Below are positions 44,126-53,778 of a stretch of DNA of 64,000 bases, in pieces. Location: positions 1-64,000 of the forward strand of contig MGTU01000018.1 in the NCBI GenBank assembly GCA_001799615.1, in the 5' to 3' direction. The translations under genes were made by a program, and so were the position numbers. The notes beneath the pieces are model-generated. The model made no database searches. It saw only the letters and a program-made list of their open reading frames with translations, and was not told the origin of the DNA. Positions within the stretch are counted from its first letter, which is position 1. Each line of letters opens with the position of its first letter. This stretch comes from Elusimicrobia bacterium GWA2_61_42. GTDB taxonomy: Bacteria > Elusimicrobiota > Elusimicrobia > Elusimicrobiales > UBA9959.

Positions 44126-45532
44126 ATGCTGACCGCCAAAGAAATTTCAAAGGCCATTGCCGGAAAAAAGACCACGGCCGCCGAAGTCCTGGAAAGCCGG
44201 CTGAAACTGATAAAAGAACGCGACGGGGAAATAGGCGCCTTCCTTGAAGTCTTCGGGGAAACGGCGCGCGCCGGGGCTGCGGCGGTGGACAGGAAGATCG
44301 CGGCCGGCGGCAGGCCGGGGCGCCTGGCCGGGGTGCCGGTGGCCATAAAGGACAACCTGCTCTACTCCGGGCACAGGATGACCTGCGCCTCCAGGATCCT
44401 GGAAGGCTACGTGGCCCCCTACACCGCCACGGCCGTGCAGCGCCTGCTGGACGAGGACGCCGTTATAGTGGGCCGCACCAATATGGACGAGTTCGCCATG
44501 GGCTCCTCCACCGAGAATTCGGCTTTCAAGAGAACCAGGAACCCGGCTAACCCGGACTGCGTGCCGGGCGGCTCCTCAGGCGGCTCGGCGGCGGCGGTGG
44601 CGGCCGGCTTCTGTCCCATTGCGCTGGGCTCCGACACGGGCGGCTCCATACGCCAGCCCGCCGCCTTCTGCGGCGTGTACGGGCTCAGGCCCACCTACGG
44701 AACCGTCAGCCGCCACGGCCTCACGGCTTTCGCCTCCAGCCTGGACCAGGTCGGCCCGCTCGCCTCCACGGCGGAAGATCTGCAGCTGGCCTTCGAAGCG
44801 CTCGCCGGCCACGACCCCAAAGATTCCACCTCCGTCGCCCCGCCGGCGGCCGGCTCCCGGGCCGGCGCGGCCGGCCTGCGCATCGGCCTGCCCAAAGAAT
44901 TCTTTTCCGGGGATAACGCCGACGAGGAAACGCTGTCTTTGACGAAAGCGGCCGCCGCCGCCCTGGAACGCCTGGGCGCCAGGCTGGTAGAGGTGACGCT
45001 GCCCCACGTCCGCTACGCCGTCCCGGCCTACCACGTCGTCGCCGCCAGCGAGGCCAGCTCCAATCTCGGCCGCTTCGACGGCCTCCGCTACGGCTTCAGC
45101 GCCCCGGGCGCGGACCTGGCGGAAGTCTATAAAAAAACCCGCGGCCTCGGCTTCGGGCCGGAAGTAAAACGCCGCATCCTGCTGGGCACCTGCGCCCTGA
45201 GCGCCGGCTGCCACGACGCCTATTACCTGAAAGCCCAAAAGGTCCGCACGCTTATAAAGCGGGACTTCGAGGCGGCCTTTGAAAAAGCCGACTTTATCAT
45301 CGGTCCCACGGCCCCGACGCCGGCCTTCAGGTTCGGCGAGAAAGGCCCGGACCCCCTGGCCATGTACCTGTCCGACTTTTTTACCGTTCCGTGCAGCCTG
45401 GCCGGGCTCTGCGGAGTTTCGGCCCCGGCCGGCCGCAACGCCGCCGGGCTGCCGGTAGGCGTGCAGCTCCTGGGCCGGCCGTTCTCGGAACCCGTTCTAT
45501 TCGAACTCTTAAAGGCGCTTCAAAATGGCTGA
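44126..45532 (+). CDS. gatA: Aspartyl/glutamyl-tRNA amidotransferase subunit A
   Basis: This 468-residue amidase releases ammonia from glutamine for transamidation. The Ser-cisSer-Lys triad is seen in 'VPVAIKDNLL' (Lys), 'GGSSGGSAAAVAAG' and 'GSDTGGSIRQPA' (Ser residues). Length is normal (about 480). Together with gatC and gatB it makes a complete GatCAB, implying that the cell lacks GlnRS or AsnRS or both; this cannot be verified here. Its stop region overlaps the NUDIX gene by eight bases. Confidence 0.95.
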   Translation: MLTAKEISKAIAGKKTTAAEVLESRLKLIKERDGEIGAFLEVFGETARAGAAAVDRKIAAGGRPGRLAGVPVAIKDNLLYSGHRMTCASRILEGYVAPYTATAVQRLLDEDAVIVGRTNMDEFAMGSSTENSAFKRTRNPANPDCVPGGSSGGSAAAVAAGFCPIALGSDTGGSIRQPAAFCGVYGLRPTYGTVSRHGLTAFASSLDQVGPLASTAEDLQLAFEALAGHDPKDSTSVAPPAAGSRAGAAGLRIGLPKEFFSGDNADEETLSLTKAAAAALERLGARLVEVTLPHVRYAVPAYHVVAASEASSNLGRFDGLRYGFSAPGADLAEVYKKTRGLGFGPEVKRRILLGTCALSAGCHDAYYLKAQKVRTLIKRDFEAAFEKADFIIGPTAPTPAFRFGEKGPDPLAMYLSDFFTVPCSLAGLCGVSAPAGRNAAGLPVGVQLLGRPFSEPVLFELLKALQNG

Positions 45533-45935
45533 CCAGGAACATTCGGCAGGCGGCATTATCTTCGAGGACGGCCGCGTCCTGCTGATACTGATGCGCAACC
45601 TCAAAGGCGGCCAGGTCTGGACTTTCCCCAAGGGCCATATAGAGCCGGGCGAGACCGCGGAGGCCGCGGCGCTGCGCGAAGTATCCGAAGAGACCGGCTG
45701 GAACTGCGAGATAGTTTCCGATTTCTACAGAGCCGAGTACTCGTTCGTGCGCGACGGCCGGCCGGTCGAGAAGGACGTGCGCTGGTTCCTCATGCGCCGC
45801 GCGGGCGGCGACGGCCTGCCCAAAACCCCCGACGAGATAGCGGACTCCGCGTGGCGCTCGCTGGCCGAAGCGGAAAAACTGCTGGTCTACCAGAGCGACC
45901 TGGGCATCCTGGACCGGCTGCGGAGACTTAAATGA
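45525..45935 (+). CDS. NUDIX hydrolase between gatA and gatB
   Basis: This 136-residue protein contains a full NUDIX box '[23 protein letters not shown]' split as GHIEPGET, then [12 protein letters not shown], with the catalytic REVSEE core at about residues 46-52. NUDIX enzymes hydrolyse nucleoside diphosphates linked to another moiety; the substrate may be a diadenosine polyphosphate, given the Ap4A-hydrolase-like '[13 protein letters not shown]' start. It overlaps gatA by eight bases and gatB by four, so it is translationally coupled into the gat operon. This placement is unusual, and a link to aminoacyl-tRNA metabolism is speculative. Confidence 0.85.
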   Translation: MADQEHSAGGIIFEDGRVLLILMRNLKGGQVWTFPKGHIEPGETAEAAALREVSEETGWNCEIVSDFYRAEYSFVRDGRPVEKDVRWFLMRRAGGDGLPKTPDEIADSAWRSLAEAEKLLVYQSDLGILDRLRRLK

Positions 45936-47401
45936 CGGACTTTGAACCGGTAATAGGGCTTGAAGTGCACGCGCAGCTCAAGACCGCTGCCAAGCTGTTC
46001 TGCCGCTGCGCCGCCGGCGGCTTCGACGCGCCGGCCAACACCAATATCTGCCCCGTCTGCACCGGTCAGCCGGGCGCGCTGCCGGCGGCCAACGCCGGGG
46101 CCGTCGAGCTGGCCGTAAGGGCCGGCCTGGCGCTGAACTGCCGGGTCAACGAAGTCTCCGTTTTCGTACGCAAGAATTATTTTTATCCCGACCTCCCCAA
46201 AGCCTACCAGATCTCCCAGTACGACCTGCCGCTCTGCGGCGCGGGCGAAATAACGATAGACCTGAAGGCAGGCGGCACCAAGAAGGTCCGCGTGCGGCGC
46301 GCCCACCTCGAAGAGGACGCGGGCAAGCTGCTGCATTCTCCTGCGGGCGGGGCACAGGACCACACGCTGGCCGACTTCAACCGCAGCGGCGTCCCGCTGC
46401 TGGAAATAGTCTCCGAGCCGGACCTGAACTCCGCGGAAGAGGCCTACTCCTGCCTCACGGAGCTGAAGCTGCTGCTGCAGTGGGCGGGAGTGTGCGGCTG
46501 CGACATGGAAAAAGGCGAGCTGCGCTGCGACGTCAACGTTTCCCTGCGGCCCCGGGGCGCCGCCACGCCGGGCTACAAGGTGGAGATAAAGAACCTGAAC
46601 TCCTTCAAGGCCGCCAGGGACGCCGTCAGCTACGAGATCTCCCGCCAGGCGGCGGCCCTCAATAACGGCGAAACCGTCGCCCGGGATACCCGGCTGTGGG
46701 ACGAGAAGGCCCGGCGCACCGAACCGATGCGCTCCAAGGAAGCGGCTTGCGACTACCGCTACTTCCCCGAACCCGACCTGCCCCCGCTGCGCGTGGCTCC
46801 GGAGCTGCTGGCGGGGCTTAAGAGCAAGACGGGGGATCTGCCCCGGGAGGCGCGGGCGCGCTTCATCCGCGACTTCGCGCTCAACGCCTATGAAGCGGGC
46901 GTCGTCGCCTCCACCCGGGAACTGGCCGCCTACGCCGAAGCCTGCATGCGCCACGCGGCCACCATCGGCCTGGGCTCCAAGCCGATAATGAACCTCCTGG
47001 GCGGCGAATTCCTGGCCCGGGTGAACGAAAACAGGATCGCGCCCAAAGACCTGGCCGAAAAAGCTATCAGGCCGGAACTGCTGGTAAAGACCGCCGCGCT
47101 CGCCTCGTCGGGTAAAGTCTCGGCCTCGGCCGCCAAGACGCTTTTTGCCAGGGCCTGGGAAACGGGCAGGGATCCGCAGGCTTTGCTTGAAGAGCTGGGC
47201 CTGGCTCAGGTAAGCGACCCGGCGCAGCTGGAGGCCTGGGCGAGGGAAGCCATCGCCGCCCGGCCCAAAGCCGCGCAGGACCTCAAAGCCGGCAATGAAA
47301 GGGCCCTCGGCCCCCTGGTGGGCCTGCTGATGGAAAAGTCCGCCGGCAAAGCCAACCCCCGCGCAGCCGGCGAGGTGATCAGGAAAATATTAGGAGAGTA
47401 G
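45932..47401 (+). CDS. gatB: Aspartyl/glutamyl-tRNA amidotransferase subunit B
   Basis: This 489-residue kinase-type subunit activates the misacylated tRNA and transfers ammonia. Visible parts are '[14 protein letters not shown]' (family signature start), '[12 protein letters not shown]', '[18 protein letters not shown]' and '[11 protein letters not shown]', the active-site region, followed by the C-terminal tail YqeY-like domain ('[22 protein letters not shown]'). Length fits the family. It overlaps NUDIX by four bases and the convergent tetrapyrrole-methylase gene by 12. Confidence 0.95.
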   Translation: MTDFEPVIGLEVHAQLKTAAKLFCRCAAGGFDAPANTNICPVCTGQPGALPAANAGAVELAVRAGLALNCRVNEVSVFVRKNYFYPDLPKAYQISQYDLPLCGAGEITIDLKAGGTKKVRVRRAHLEEDAGKLLHSPAGGAQDHTLADFNRSGVPLLEIVSEPDLNSAEEAYSCLTELKLLLQWAGVCGCDMEKGELRCDVNVSLRPRGAATPGYKVEIKNLNSFKAARDAVSYEISRQAAALNNGETVARDTRLWDEKARRTEPMRSKEAACDYRYFPEPDLPPLRVAPELLAGLKSKTGDLPREARARFIRDFALNAYEAGVVASTRELAAYAEACMRHAATIGLGSKPIMNLLGGEFLARVNENRIAPKDLAEKAIRPELLVKTAALASSGKVSASAAKTLFARAWETGRDPQALLEELGLAQVSDPAQLEAWAREAIAARPKAAQDLKAGNERALGPLVGLLMEKSAGKANPRAAGEVIRKILGE

Positions 47402-48154
47402 GCTCCGCCCCGCCGGGCGGGGCCGGGACTTACAGGCCGGACGGCTGCTTGCCGCCGGCTTTTTTTCGGCTTTTTTCTCTACGGCGGGGATGAAGATGGT
47501 GTGGCGCTCGTTCAATCTGCCGAGCAGGGAAGGGAGAGCGGAAATCCGGCCTTTGATCACCCTGGCCTCACGGCTGGAGACGGAGGCGCAGTCAGCCAGG
47601 TAGACCGGGGCGCCGGCGGGGTAGGCTTTTTTAGCCGCCGCCAGGAACAGCTTCCTGGCCGCGCCGCTCCCCGGGACGTTAAGCACGTCGGGAACGAAGA
47701 AAAGCGTGTCCATGTCGGGGGTGAACTCCGGCAGGGAGGCCATCGAAGCCGTGTCCGCCAGGCGCAGCCCGCGCCGGGAATATTTATTCAGGTTAAAAAG
47801 ATTCACCAGCGCGTCGAAGGAGGAAACGGCGGCGAAGACTTCCACCCGCACCCGCTTCTCCTGCGCCTCCCGCATCAGCCCGGCCGCGGTCTGGTTCAGA
47901 AAAAGCGGGTTGCCGTAGGTAAGGAACCCCACCGTCTCGTGTTTTCTGAATCCGCGCATGGCCGCCCGCGCGGTGGCGCTCCTGTCCAGCCCGGCGGTGG
48001 AGATAAGCCCGGGCGCGAACTTCAGGAACTGCCGGGCGGCATTCTTGTCCAGGCAGTGGGAATAAACCTCGCCGCATTCGCGCATCGCCGCCAGCGTTTC
48101 CAGCGTGATCTGCCCGGGATACAGGCCGTAGGAAAAAATATAAAGTTTCTTCAT
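47390..48154 (-). CDS. Tetrapyrrole methylase (TP-methylase) family protein
   Basis: This 254-residue protein starts at ATG 48154, giving the N-terminus '[16 protein letters not shown]'. This and '[19 protein letters not shown]' (the YGxPxxx AdoMet-binding loop) and '[17 protein letters not shown]' (the vSS motif) match the TP-methylase fold seen in cobalamin, sirohaem, diphthamide and borosin alpha-N-methyltransferases. The C-terminal 30 residues are basic and low complexity. No tetrapyrrole gene is nearby; it ends an envelope operon instead. The substrate is unknown. The upstream ATG at 48250 would overlap the unknown gene more and lacks a match. Confidence 0.65.
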   Translation of the reverse strand: MKKLYIFSYGLYPGQITLETLAAMRECGEVYSHCLDKNAARQFLKFAPGLISTAGLDRSATARAAMRGFRKHETVGFLTYGNPLFLNQTAAGLMREAQEKRVRVEVFAAVSSFDALVNLFNLNKYSRRGLRLADTASMASLPEFTPDMDTLFFVPDVLNVPGSGAARKLFLAAAKKAYPAGAPVYLADCASVSSREARVIKGRISALPSLLGRLNERHTIFIPAVEKKAEKKPAASSRPACKSRPRPAGRSLLS

Positions 48155-49572
48155 TTTACCACCTCGGAAAAAGTGAAAACCGGCCTGTAGGAAGGCCGCC
48201 CTCCGTTCCAAAGGATCTCCAGCTCGAAGGGCCTGAACAGAAAGCCCCAAAGAAAATACTGCGCTCCGCGGTTGAAGGCAGCGGCGCCGCGGCTCACGCG
48301 CTCCGCCTCGCTGATAGCGGCCGCCCGGCCGCCCAGCCCGGAAAGCGCCTCGGCCACGCGGCCTTCCCCGGTTGCCTCCAGCGCCGGGTCCAGCGCGGCG
48401 GCCGCGTTCGCCAGTTCGGCCCGCGCGCGCGGATAGGCGGCTTGGGGAAAAAAAGCCGCCAGGTAGCGGTAGACGGCGTAATCGTAAAAGCAGGAGAAGC
48501 CGGCCGAGGAGACCCTTTTTTTAAGCGCCGCCAGGCCGTTGTAAGCGGAATACCTTAAATACAGGGCGGCGAATTCTTTTTCGGCCCCTCGCGCCAAGCC
48601 CCCCAGGCCGCCGAAAGACACGTCGCCGCCGTCTATCCGCGCGGCGGAATCTTCCAAACCGGTTTTCAGCGCGGCGATGTCGGCCAGCAGTTTGTCCAGG
48701 CCGGGCTTGCGGCCGCCGACGGCCAAAGCGGCCGTAATAGCGCCCAGGTCGGCGGCCCGGGAACGCAAAGCCAGCCCCGCTATCCTGGCGCGCAGGGAGG
48801 CGCGCCGGCCCTCCAGGCCGCGGGATTCCCCCTCCGTAATGACGGAACGGCCTTTTACCGACGAAGCGGCCACCACGAAAGCTCCGTACTCGGCCAGCGC
48901 CGCGCCGTATTCCTTTTCCAGGCCGGCGGGCCCCCTGCCCGAAGCGCCGCGGGCGCCGTCCAGCCAGGCCCCGGAGGCGGAGACTTCCCGCTCAAGCCCG
49001 GCCTTATTAAGCCTGTAGTCGGCGTAATTCAGAGAAAAAAAACCCGACCCCGCCGGGGCGGCTCCCGCCGTTACCACCGAGGCTTCATCCCGGGCCTGCG
49101 GCCCGCCGTACAGCCGCCGCGCGGCCGTTTCCAGTTCTTCGTCGGAAACGGCGCTGTTGCCGGCGGCCGCGTTCAGGTTCTTTACCAGGGAAAGGAAGCC
49201 GGGGTTCAACTCCCAGGTGCTTTTCTCGGCCTGCATGGATGTCGGCCGGGGCCCCTCCCCGCCGCGCAGGTGCAGGTAAAGCGCCGCGGCTTCAGCCGGG
49301 TTTTTCTTGATCCAGCCCAGCAAAGCGCTCCTGATCTCTGAATTGGTCTCCAGCCCTTCCAGGTCCACGAACTTTTCGGCCATGCCGGCGCCTGTTATCA
49401 GGTCGGCCAGTTCCCCCCGGAAGAAAAGGCTGGTCATCAGCCTGTCTTTGACAGAGGCAAGCTCGGCGGCCTGCGCGTTCTGCGGGCTGATCTCGGGGTC
49501 CAGGCACAGGCCCGCGCCCGGCAGCAAAGCGGCCAGCAGCAGCACCCTCAGTATTATCCGGTTTATAGCCAT
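48151..49572 (-). CDS. Secreted protein of unknown function
   Basis: This 473-residue protein has a signal peptide at residues 1-23 (RIILRVLLLAALLPGAGLC), and the Leu-x-x-Cys may be a lipoprotein-type cleavage site. Much of the mature chain is helical and Ala/Leu-rich, with charged coiled-coil-like stretches at about 200-370. No family was recognised. It overlaps the cardiolipin-synthase-like gene upstream by 10 bases and the TP-methylase gene downstream by four, so it belongs to the same operon; a role in envelope biogenesis is inferred from context only. Confidence 0.55.
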   Translation of the reverse strand: MAINRIILRVLLLAALLPGAGLCLDPEISPQNAQAAELASVKDRLMTSLFFRGELADLITGAGMAEKFVDLEGLETNSEIRSALLGWIKKNPAEAAALYLHLRGGEGPRPTSMQAEKSTWELNPGFLSLVKNLNAAAGNSAVSDEELETAARRLYGGPQARDEASVVTAGAAPAGSGFFSLNYADYRLNKAGLEREVSASGAWLDGARGASGRGPAGLEKEYGAALAEYGAFVVAASSVKGRSVITEGESRGLEGRRASLRARIAGLALRSRAADLGAITAALAVGGRKPGLDKLLADIAALKTGLEDSAARIDGGDVSFGGLGGLARGAEKEFAALYLRYSAYNGLAALKKRVSSAGFSCFYDYAVYRYLAAFFPQAAYPRARAELANAAAALDPALEATGEGRVAEALSGLGGRAAAISEAERVSRGAAAFNRGAQYFLWGFLFRPFELEILWNGGRPSYRPVFTFSEVVK

Positions 49573-50717
49573 GAGCGGAACAGGTAGAGCAGCTTGGAGG
49601 CGGCCTTGGACGTGAAAGGCCTGTTCCTTACGTCTTCCATCGTTACCAGTTTGGACAGCTTGAGGTCCTCCCGGAAAACCCTGGCCATGCCCGCGCCGAA
49701 AGCCGCGTCGTACACGTTCAGGTTGACCTCCAGGTTATAGTGCAGGCTGCGGTGGTCCAGGTTATGGCTGCCTACGGAAGACCAGGTCCCGTCTATCACG
49801 GCCGTCTTGGAATGAAGTATCTGGCCCTGCCACTCGTAGATCTTAACGCCGTTCTTTATCATGTGCGCGTACATGGCCCAGGACGCCCAGCGCACGTACG
49901 GGTGGTCCGTATCCCGGGGGGAAATGACGCGCACGTCCACTCCGCGCCGGGCGGCCTTGATCAGGCGGCGATAAACCAGGCGGTCCGGCAGGAAGTAGGC
50001 GTTGGTGATATAGATATAATCGACGGCCCGGTCTATGGCGTAGCGGTAGCTGCGCCGTATGGAACGCACGTTGCGGATGCCGCCGGCCGACAGCACGGAA
50101 ACCACGGTGTCCCCGGCCGGTCCCGGGAAGGAAACCGGGCGCGGCGCCGGCTTCGCCCCGATCACGGGCGTGGAAGCGGCCCAGGCCTCCCAGAATATTT
50201 TCTCCAGTTCCGCCACGGCCGGCCCGCGCAGCAGCGCCTGGGTGTCCCGCCAGCCGCGCCCGCCCATTGACCTGGGCGCGTCGTATTCGGTGATGTTGAA
50301 CCCGCCCACCAAAGCGGCTTTGCCGTCTATGCACACCGTTTTGCGGTGATCCCGCTTTATCCAGTTCCAGTAGGGCTTCCAGAAAATAACGGGGCGGTAC
50401 TCGGCCACTTTTACCCCGGCGGCGGCCAGGTCCAGGAAGAAATCCCGGTCGGTCAGGATGGAGCCCACCGAATCGTAGATCAGGTGCACAGCCACGCCTT
50501 CCCGCGCCTTTTCCTTGAGCAGGTCGGCGAAGGCCCTGCCTATGGAATCGTCGGCAAAAGCGTAGAATTCCAGCAGCACGAAAGTCCGCGCGCCGGCGAT
50601 AGCCGAGAGCATGGCGGGAAAGGCCGCCTCGCCGTCCTGCAGCAGCTCCGCCCTGTTGGCGGCTAGCGCGTTTTCCGGGCGGGCGCAGTAGCGCCGCCAG
50701 TTCTTTTTTTCACGCAT
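49563..50717 (-). CDS. Phospholipase D superfamily enzyme (cardiolipin synthase-like)
   Basis: This 384-residue protein has two HKD motifs: 'DHRKTVCIDGKAALVGGFNI' at about 123-142 and 'LHSKTAVIDGTWSSVGSHN' at about 300-318. Bacterial enzymes of this kind synthesise cardiolipin from two phosphatidylglycerols. The usual N-terminal membrane helices of ClsA are absent, so it resembles soluble ClsB/C-like enzymes. Its start at ATG 50717 overlaps the upstream O-antigen-ligase gene by 55 bases; a later start would remove conserved sequence. Lipid specificity is inferred. Confidence 0.83.
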   Translation of the reverse strand: MREKKNWRRYCARPENALAANRAELLQDGEAAFPAMLSAIAGARTFVLLEFYAFADDSIGRAFADLLKEKAREGVAVHLIYDSVGSILTDRDFFLDLAAAGVKVAEYRPVIFWKPYWNWIKRDHRKTVCIDGKAALVGGFNITEYDAPRSMGGRGWRDTQALLRGPAVAELEKIFWEAWAASTPVIGAKPAPRPVSFPGPAGDTVVSVLSAGGIRNVRSIRRSYRYAIDRAVDYIYITNAYFLPDRLVYRRLIKAARRGVDVRVISPRDTDHPYVRWASWAMYAHMIKNGVKIYEWQGQILHSKTAVIDGTWSSVGSHNLDHRSLHYNLEVNLNVYDAAFGAGMARVFREDLKLSKLVTMEDVRNRPFTSKAASKLLYLFRSWL

Positions 50718-52279
50718 AGTTCTTTCTTAAGTTTTCCCAGGCCGGCCCGGTCGTAAGCAAGCAGCGCCCGCTGGTATTCGTTGCGCGCCTCCACCGCCGG
50801 CATACCGTACAAAAAATCCAGTTCGGCCGCGCATTCCCCGTACAGGCCGGCGGCCGACAGCGCGCGCGCCAGGCTTATGCGGGCCGGCCCGTAGAACGGC
50901 TCCAGGGCGAGCGCGGCGCGGAATTTAGCGGCCGCCCCCGCAAAGTTCCCGGCGGCGGCCAATAGCCTGCCCTCGGCCTCGGGTGCGAAAGGGTCTTTCG
51001 GCTTTTCCAGCTCTGCCCGGCGCAGCACGGCCAAAGACAGCGCCGTGTTTTGCCCGCCCGCGGCTTCGGCGTAGGTCTCTTGTTCGAAATTTTTCCCGGG
51101 GCGGTGGCCGAAGACGGGCCAGGCCGCCAGGCAGAGCAGCAGCAAAGCCGCCGGCAGCTTCATTTTAAACCCGGGAGCTTCCCCGCCGCCGGCCGCGGCA
51201 AACCCCAGCGAGCCCCAGAACAGCAGACCTACGGCCCCCGAATAAAATATCATGTCCGCCCCCGCCTGTATCAGGACGGCCAGCGCGCAAATTTTTACGG
51301 GCAGGTTCTTCAGGCCGCCGCTGACAAGGCCGGCGCCGGCGGCCAGCAGAAAAAATATTGCCGCCGGGAAACCGGCCTCCGCCGCCAGGTTGAACAGTTC
51401 GCCGTGCGCGTGCAGGGTCCCGTGGCCGTAATAGGAAACCCCGTCGAAATAGGAGAATTTGAAGAGTTCGAAAGCCCGCTCGAACGTCCCGGGGCCGAAA
51501 CCGAAGAGCGGCTCCCGCAGCGCGGCCTCCAGGGCGGCGCCCCAAAGGCGGGGGCGCGCGAAAGCGCGCGGATCCGAGAATTTCAGGAACCCCTCCAGGG
51601 AAGAGGCGGGCAGCAGCGCCGCTCCGGCCGCGGCGGCCAGCAGCAGTACGGCCAGGGCGCGCCGGCTGCCGGAAAGGAAAAGCCCGGCGGCGGCCGCCAG
51701 GAACGCCGCCAGCAGGGCCCCGCGCGACCCCGACGCCAGTATCCCGGCCGCCAGCAGCAGAGCGCCGGCGGCGGCCAGCCATTTCCGCTTTCCCTCGCCG
51801 CGCGCGGCGTAAAGAGCGGCGGCCGAAAAAGCGGCGGCGCAGAAGGCGGCAGAATAATTGGGATTAGAGCCTATCAGCCCCGTGGGGCCGAGCCCGAGGG
51901 CCCGCTGCGCCAGGAAGGCGGCCGCGCAGGCGCCGCCCAGCGCACAGACGGCGGCCAGCCAGTTCTTTTCCCCCTCGCCCGACAGCGCGTACAGGAAGAC
52001 GAGGCCCAGCAGCGCCTGCCCGGCGAATACCGGAACGGAGAGAACAGGGTCGGAGGAAAACGCCGCCGCCGCGGCCAGCCAGGCGAAGAATAACAAAGCC
52101 GCCGCCGGAGGGCGCGAAGAAAACGAAACCCGGCCCAGCAGCGCCCAGCCAAGGAAGAGCGCCGCGAAAACGCCCCACGCAAAAGCGGAGCGGAGGCCGG
52201 ACAGCGAAAAAGCGAGGACCAGAAAGCCGGCCGGCGCCCAGGCGGAATACCTGGCCAGGAACTCGCGGACCCGGCTCAT
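50663..52279 (-). CDS. O-antigen ligase / polymerase-like membrane protein with TPR tail
   Basis: This 538-residue protein has about 11-13 transmembrane segments and the Wzy_C core 'FGFGPGTFERAFE', preceded by a Gly-Ser-Arg-Gly motif ('ASGSRGALLAAFL') and followed by 'HAHGELFNLAAEAGFPA' (HxHN/HGE-like catalytic loop). These signatures belong to the WaaL/Wzy family, which ligates or polymerises undecaprenyl-linked glycans. A C-terminal region of about 120 residues contains TPR-like helices ('AAKFRAALALEPFYGPARISLARALSAAG'). It overlaps the previous ligase-like gene by four bases. Substrate unknown. Confidence 0.78.
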   Translation of the reverse strand: MSRVREFLARYSAWAPAGFLVLAFSLSGLRSAFAWGVFAALFLGWALLGRVSFSSRPPAAALLFFAWLAAAAAFSSDPVLSVPVFAGQALLGLVFLYALSGEGEKNWLAAVCALGGACAAAFLAQRALGLGPTGLIGSNPNYSAAFCAAAFSAAALYAARGEGKRKWLAAAGALLLAAGILASGSRGALLAAFLAAAAGLFLSGSRRALAVLLLAAAAGAALLPASSLEGFLKFSDPRAFARPRLWGAALEAALREPLFGFGPGTFERAFELFKFSYFDGVSYYGHGTLHAHGELFNLAAEAGFPAAIFFLLAAGAGLVSGGLKNLPVKICALAVLIQAGADMIFYSGAVGLLFWGSLGFAAAGGGEAPGFKMKLPAALLLLCLAAWPVFGHRPGKNFEQETYAEAAGGQNTALSLAVLRRAELEKPKDPFAPEAEGRLLAAAGNFAGAAAKFRAALALEPFYGPARISLARALSAAGLYGECAAELDFLYGMPAVEARNEYQRALLAYDRAGLGKLKKELCVKKRTGGATAPARKTR

Positions 52280-53718
52280 TTGTAAACCTCCGCGCGGCGG
52301 CGCTCGAGCCCGGCCGCCTGCTTTTCCCTGCCGGGCACCGAGTAGATCCGGCGCAGCGCGCCCCAGGCGGACGGGCTATATCTGTTCTCCAGCAAAGCCA
52401 TTTCAAAATAGACGGCGGAAGTGAAACCGGCGTCCCGCGCCGTCAGGTTCACGCGGCCGAGGAACTCCAGCGCCGGGGCCCTGAAAAGTTTAGACTCAAG
52501 AGCGGGCAGCAGCTCGGCCTCGGCCCGCGCGGCCGAGCCCCTGACCGCGGCGGCCAGCGCGCGGCCGCGGGCTTTTTCAAAAGCGAGACTTTGCCGCCCC
52601 AGGCCGAGCAGGGCCGCTTCCAGCAGTACCGCCAGCGCGAGCGCGGCCGCCAGATAACGGCGGGAAGGCCTCACGGCTTCCCCGGCCGGGGCCTCGGAGC
52701 TGAGCAGGTAGCAGAACAGCCAGAAGTTAGCCGGCACCGAAAGCCCGAAGTCCACCAGCGAATGGGCGAGCGCCGCTATTACGGAATACCTGGCCAGCCC
52801 GGTCTTGCGCCGGGCCGCGCTCAGCAGCAGCCAGAACCAGAGAGCCGCCGCGGGCAGGCCGTTCTCGGCCAGGAACTCCAGGTAATAATTATGCGCGTAG
52901 ATCGCGTGCTCCCTGAAAGCCCCCCCGGCCTGGAAAGCCGACTGCGCCCAGCTAAAGGACGCGTGGCCGAAACCGGCCAGCGGGCGGGCCGAGAACATCT
53001 CCCAGGCGCTGCGCCACCAGGCCAGCCTGCCCGCCACGGAATCGGCCTGCAGCAGGTACAGCACCAGCAGGGCCAGCGCTCCCAGCGCCGTCATCAGCCA
53101 GGCGTTCTCCCTCAGCTCTCCGCCTTTGAGGCGGTGCGCCGCGTAGAACCCGGCCGCCGTCAGGCCGGCCAGCGCCGCGCCGAGCGACTGCGTCCAGACG
53201 ACAAGGATGATCATCGCCCCGGCCAGCGGCCACGCCCGGCGCCCGAGGGCCAGCGGGACCATCATCACGGCGTAAAGCGCCAGGGCGTTAAGATTGGTAA
53301 GCGGCGGCCGGTCCCCGAAGTTCTTAAGGACGAAGACCTGCAGCACAGAGAAGCCGAAAACCAGCCAGGCGCCGGCGCTCACCGCCAGGTCCGTTTTGGC
53401 GCGTTCTTCTTTATTAAGGAAAGAGGCGAAAAGGAAGATCAGCAGCCCGGCCGCGTAATTTCCCCACTCGTTGAAGATCTGCCCCCTGAAAGGGCTGCAG
53501 ACAAGCGACGCCAGGGTAAGGGCCGCGGCGCCCCAGAGCGGGTAGAACCGGGGGGCGAAGAGCCCGGCGGGGACGCCGCGGGTTTTCAGGCCGAGGAACA
53601 GCCACGCCAGGCAGGCGAGCAGCACGGCCTGCTGGAAAGCCAGCTGCAAAGGCAGGTCGAAGACCGCCTGCAGCAGCGGGGAAAGCGCCAGTACGGCGGA
53701 GAAGGTGTAGCCCAGCAT
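52276..53718 (-). CDS. Second O-antigen ligase / polymerase-like membrane protein
   Basis: This 480-residue protein has about 10-12 transmembrane segments and Wzy_C-like features: 'WTQSLGAALAGL', 'RPLAGFGHASFSWAQSAF' and 'YAHNYYLEFLAENGLPA', the loop whose His-Asn-x-x-x-Glu pattern is typical. It shares topology with the next gene and probably arose from the same ancestor. Its C-terminal 120 residues are soluble and helical, TPR-like. It is the first gene of the envelope operon, right after the pilQ terminator. TATAAA lies directly before the ATG, so its promoter and leader are uncertain. Confidence 0.75.
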   Translation of the reverse strand: MLGYTFSAVLALSPLLQAVFDLPLQLAFQQAVLLACLAWLFLGLKTRGVPAGLFAPRFYPLWGAAALTLASLVCSPFRGQIFNEWGNYAAGLLIFLFASFLNKEERAKTDLAVSAGAWLVFGFSVLQVFVLKNFGDRPPLTNLNALALYAVMMVPLALGRRAWPLAGAMIILVVWTQSLGAALAGLTAAGFYAAHRLKGGELRENAWLMTALGALALLVLYLLQADSVAGRLAWWRSAWEMFSARPLAGFGHASFSWAQSAFQAGGAFREHAIYAHNYYLEFLAENGLPAAALWFWLLLSAARRKTGLARYSVIAALAHSLVDFGLSVPANFWLFCYLLSSEAPAGEAVRPSRRYLAAALALAVLLEAALLGLGRQSLAFEKARGRALAAAVRGSAARAEAELLPALESKLFRAPALEFLGRVNLTARDAGFTSAVYFEMALLENRYSPSAWGALRRIYSVPGREKQAAGLERRRAEVYK

Positions 53719-53731
53719 TTTTTATAAAAAC

Positions 53732-53759
53732 AAAGGGCCAGGTTCGCCCCTGGCCCTTT
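53732..53759 (-). terminator. Terminator of the pilMNOPQ operon
   Basis: AAAGGGCCAGG and CCTGGCCCTTT form an 11-base stem with a six-base loop. On the minus strand it is followed by GTTTTTAT. Confidence 0.82.
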
Positions 53760-53778
53760 ATTTCAGCGACTGTTTTAC

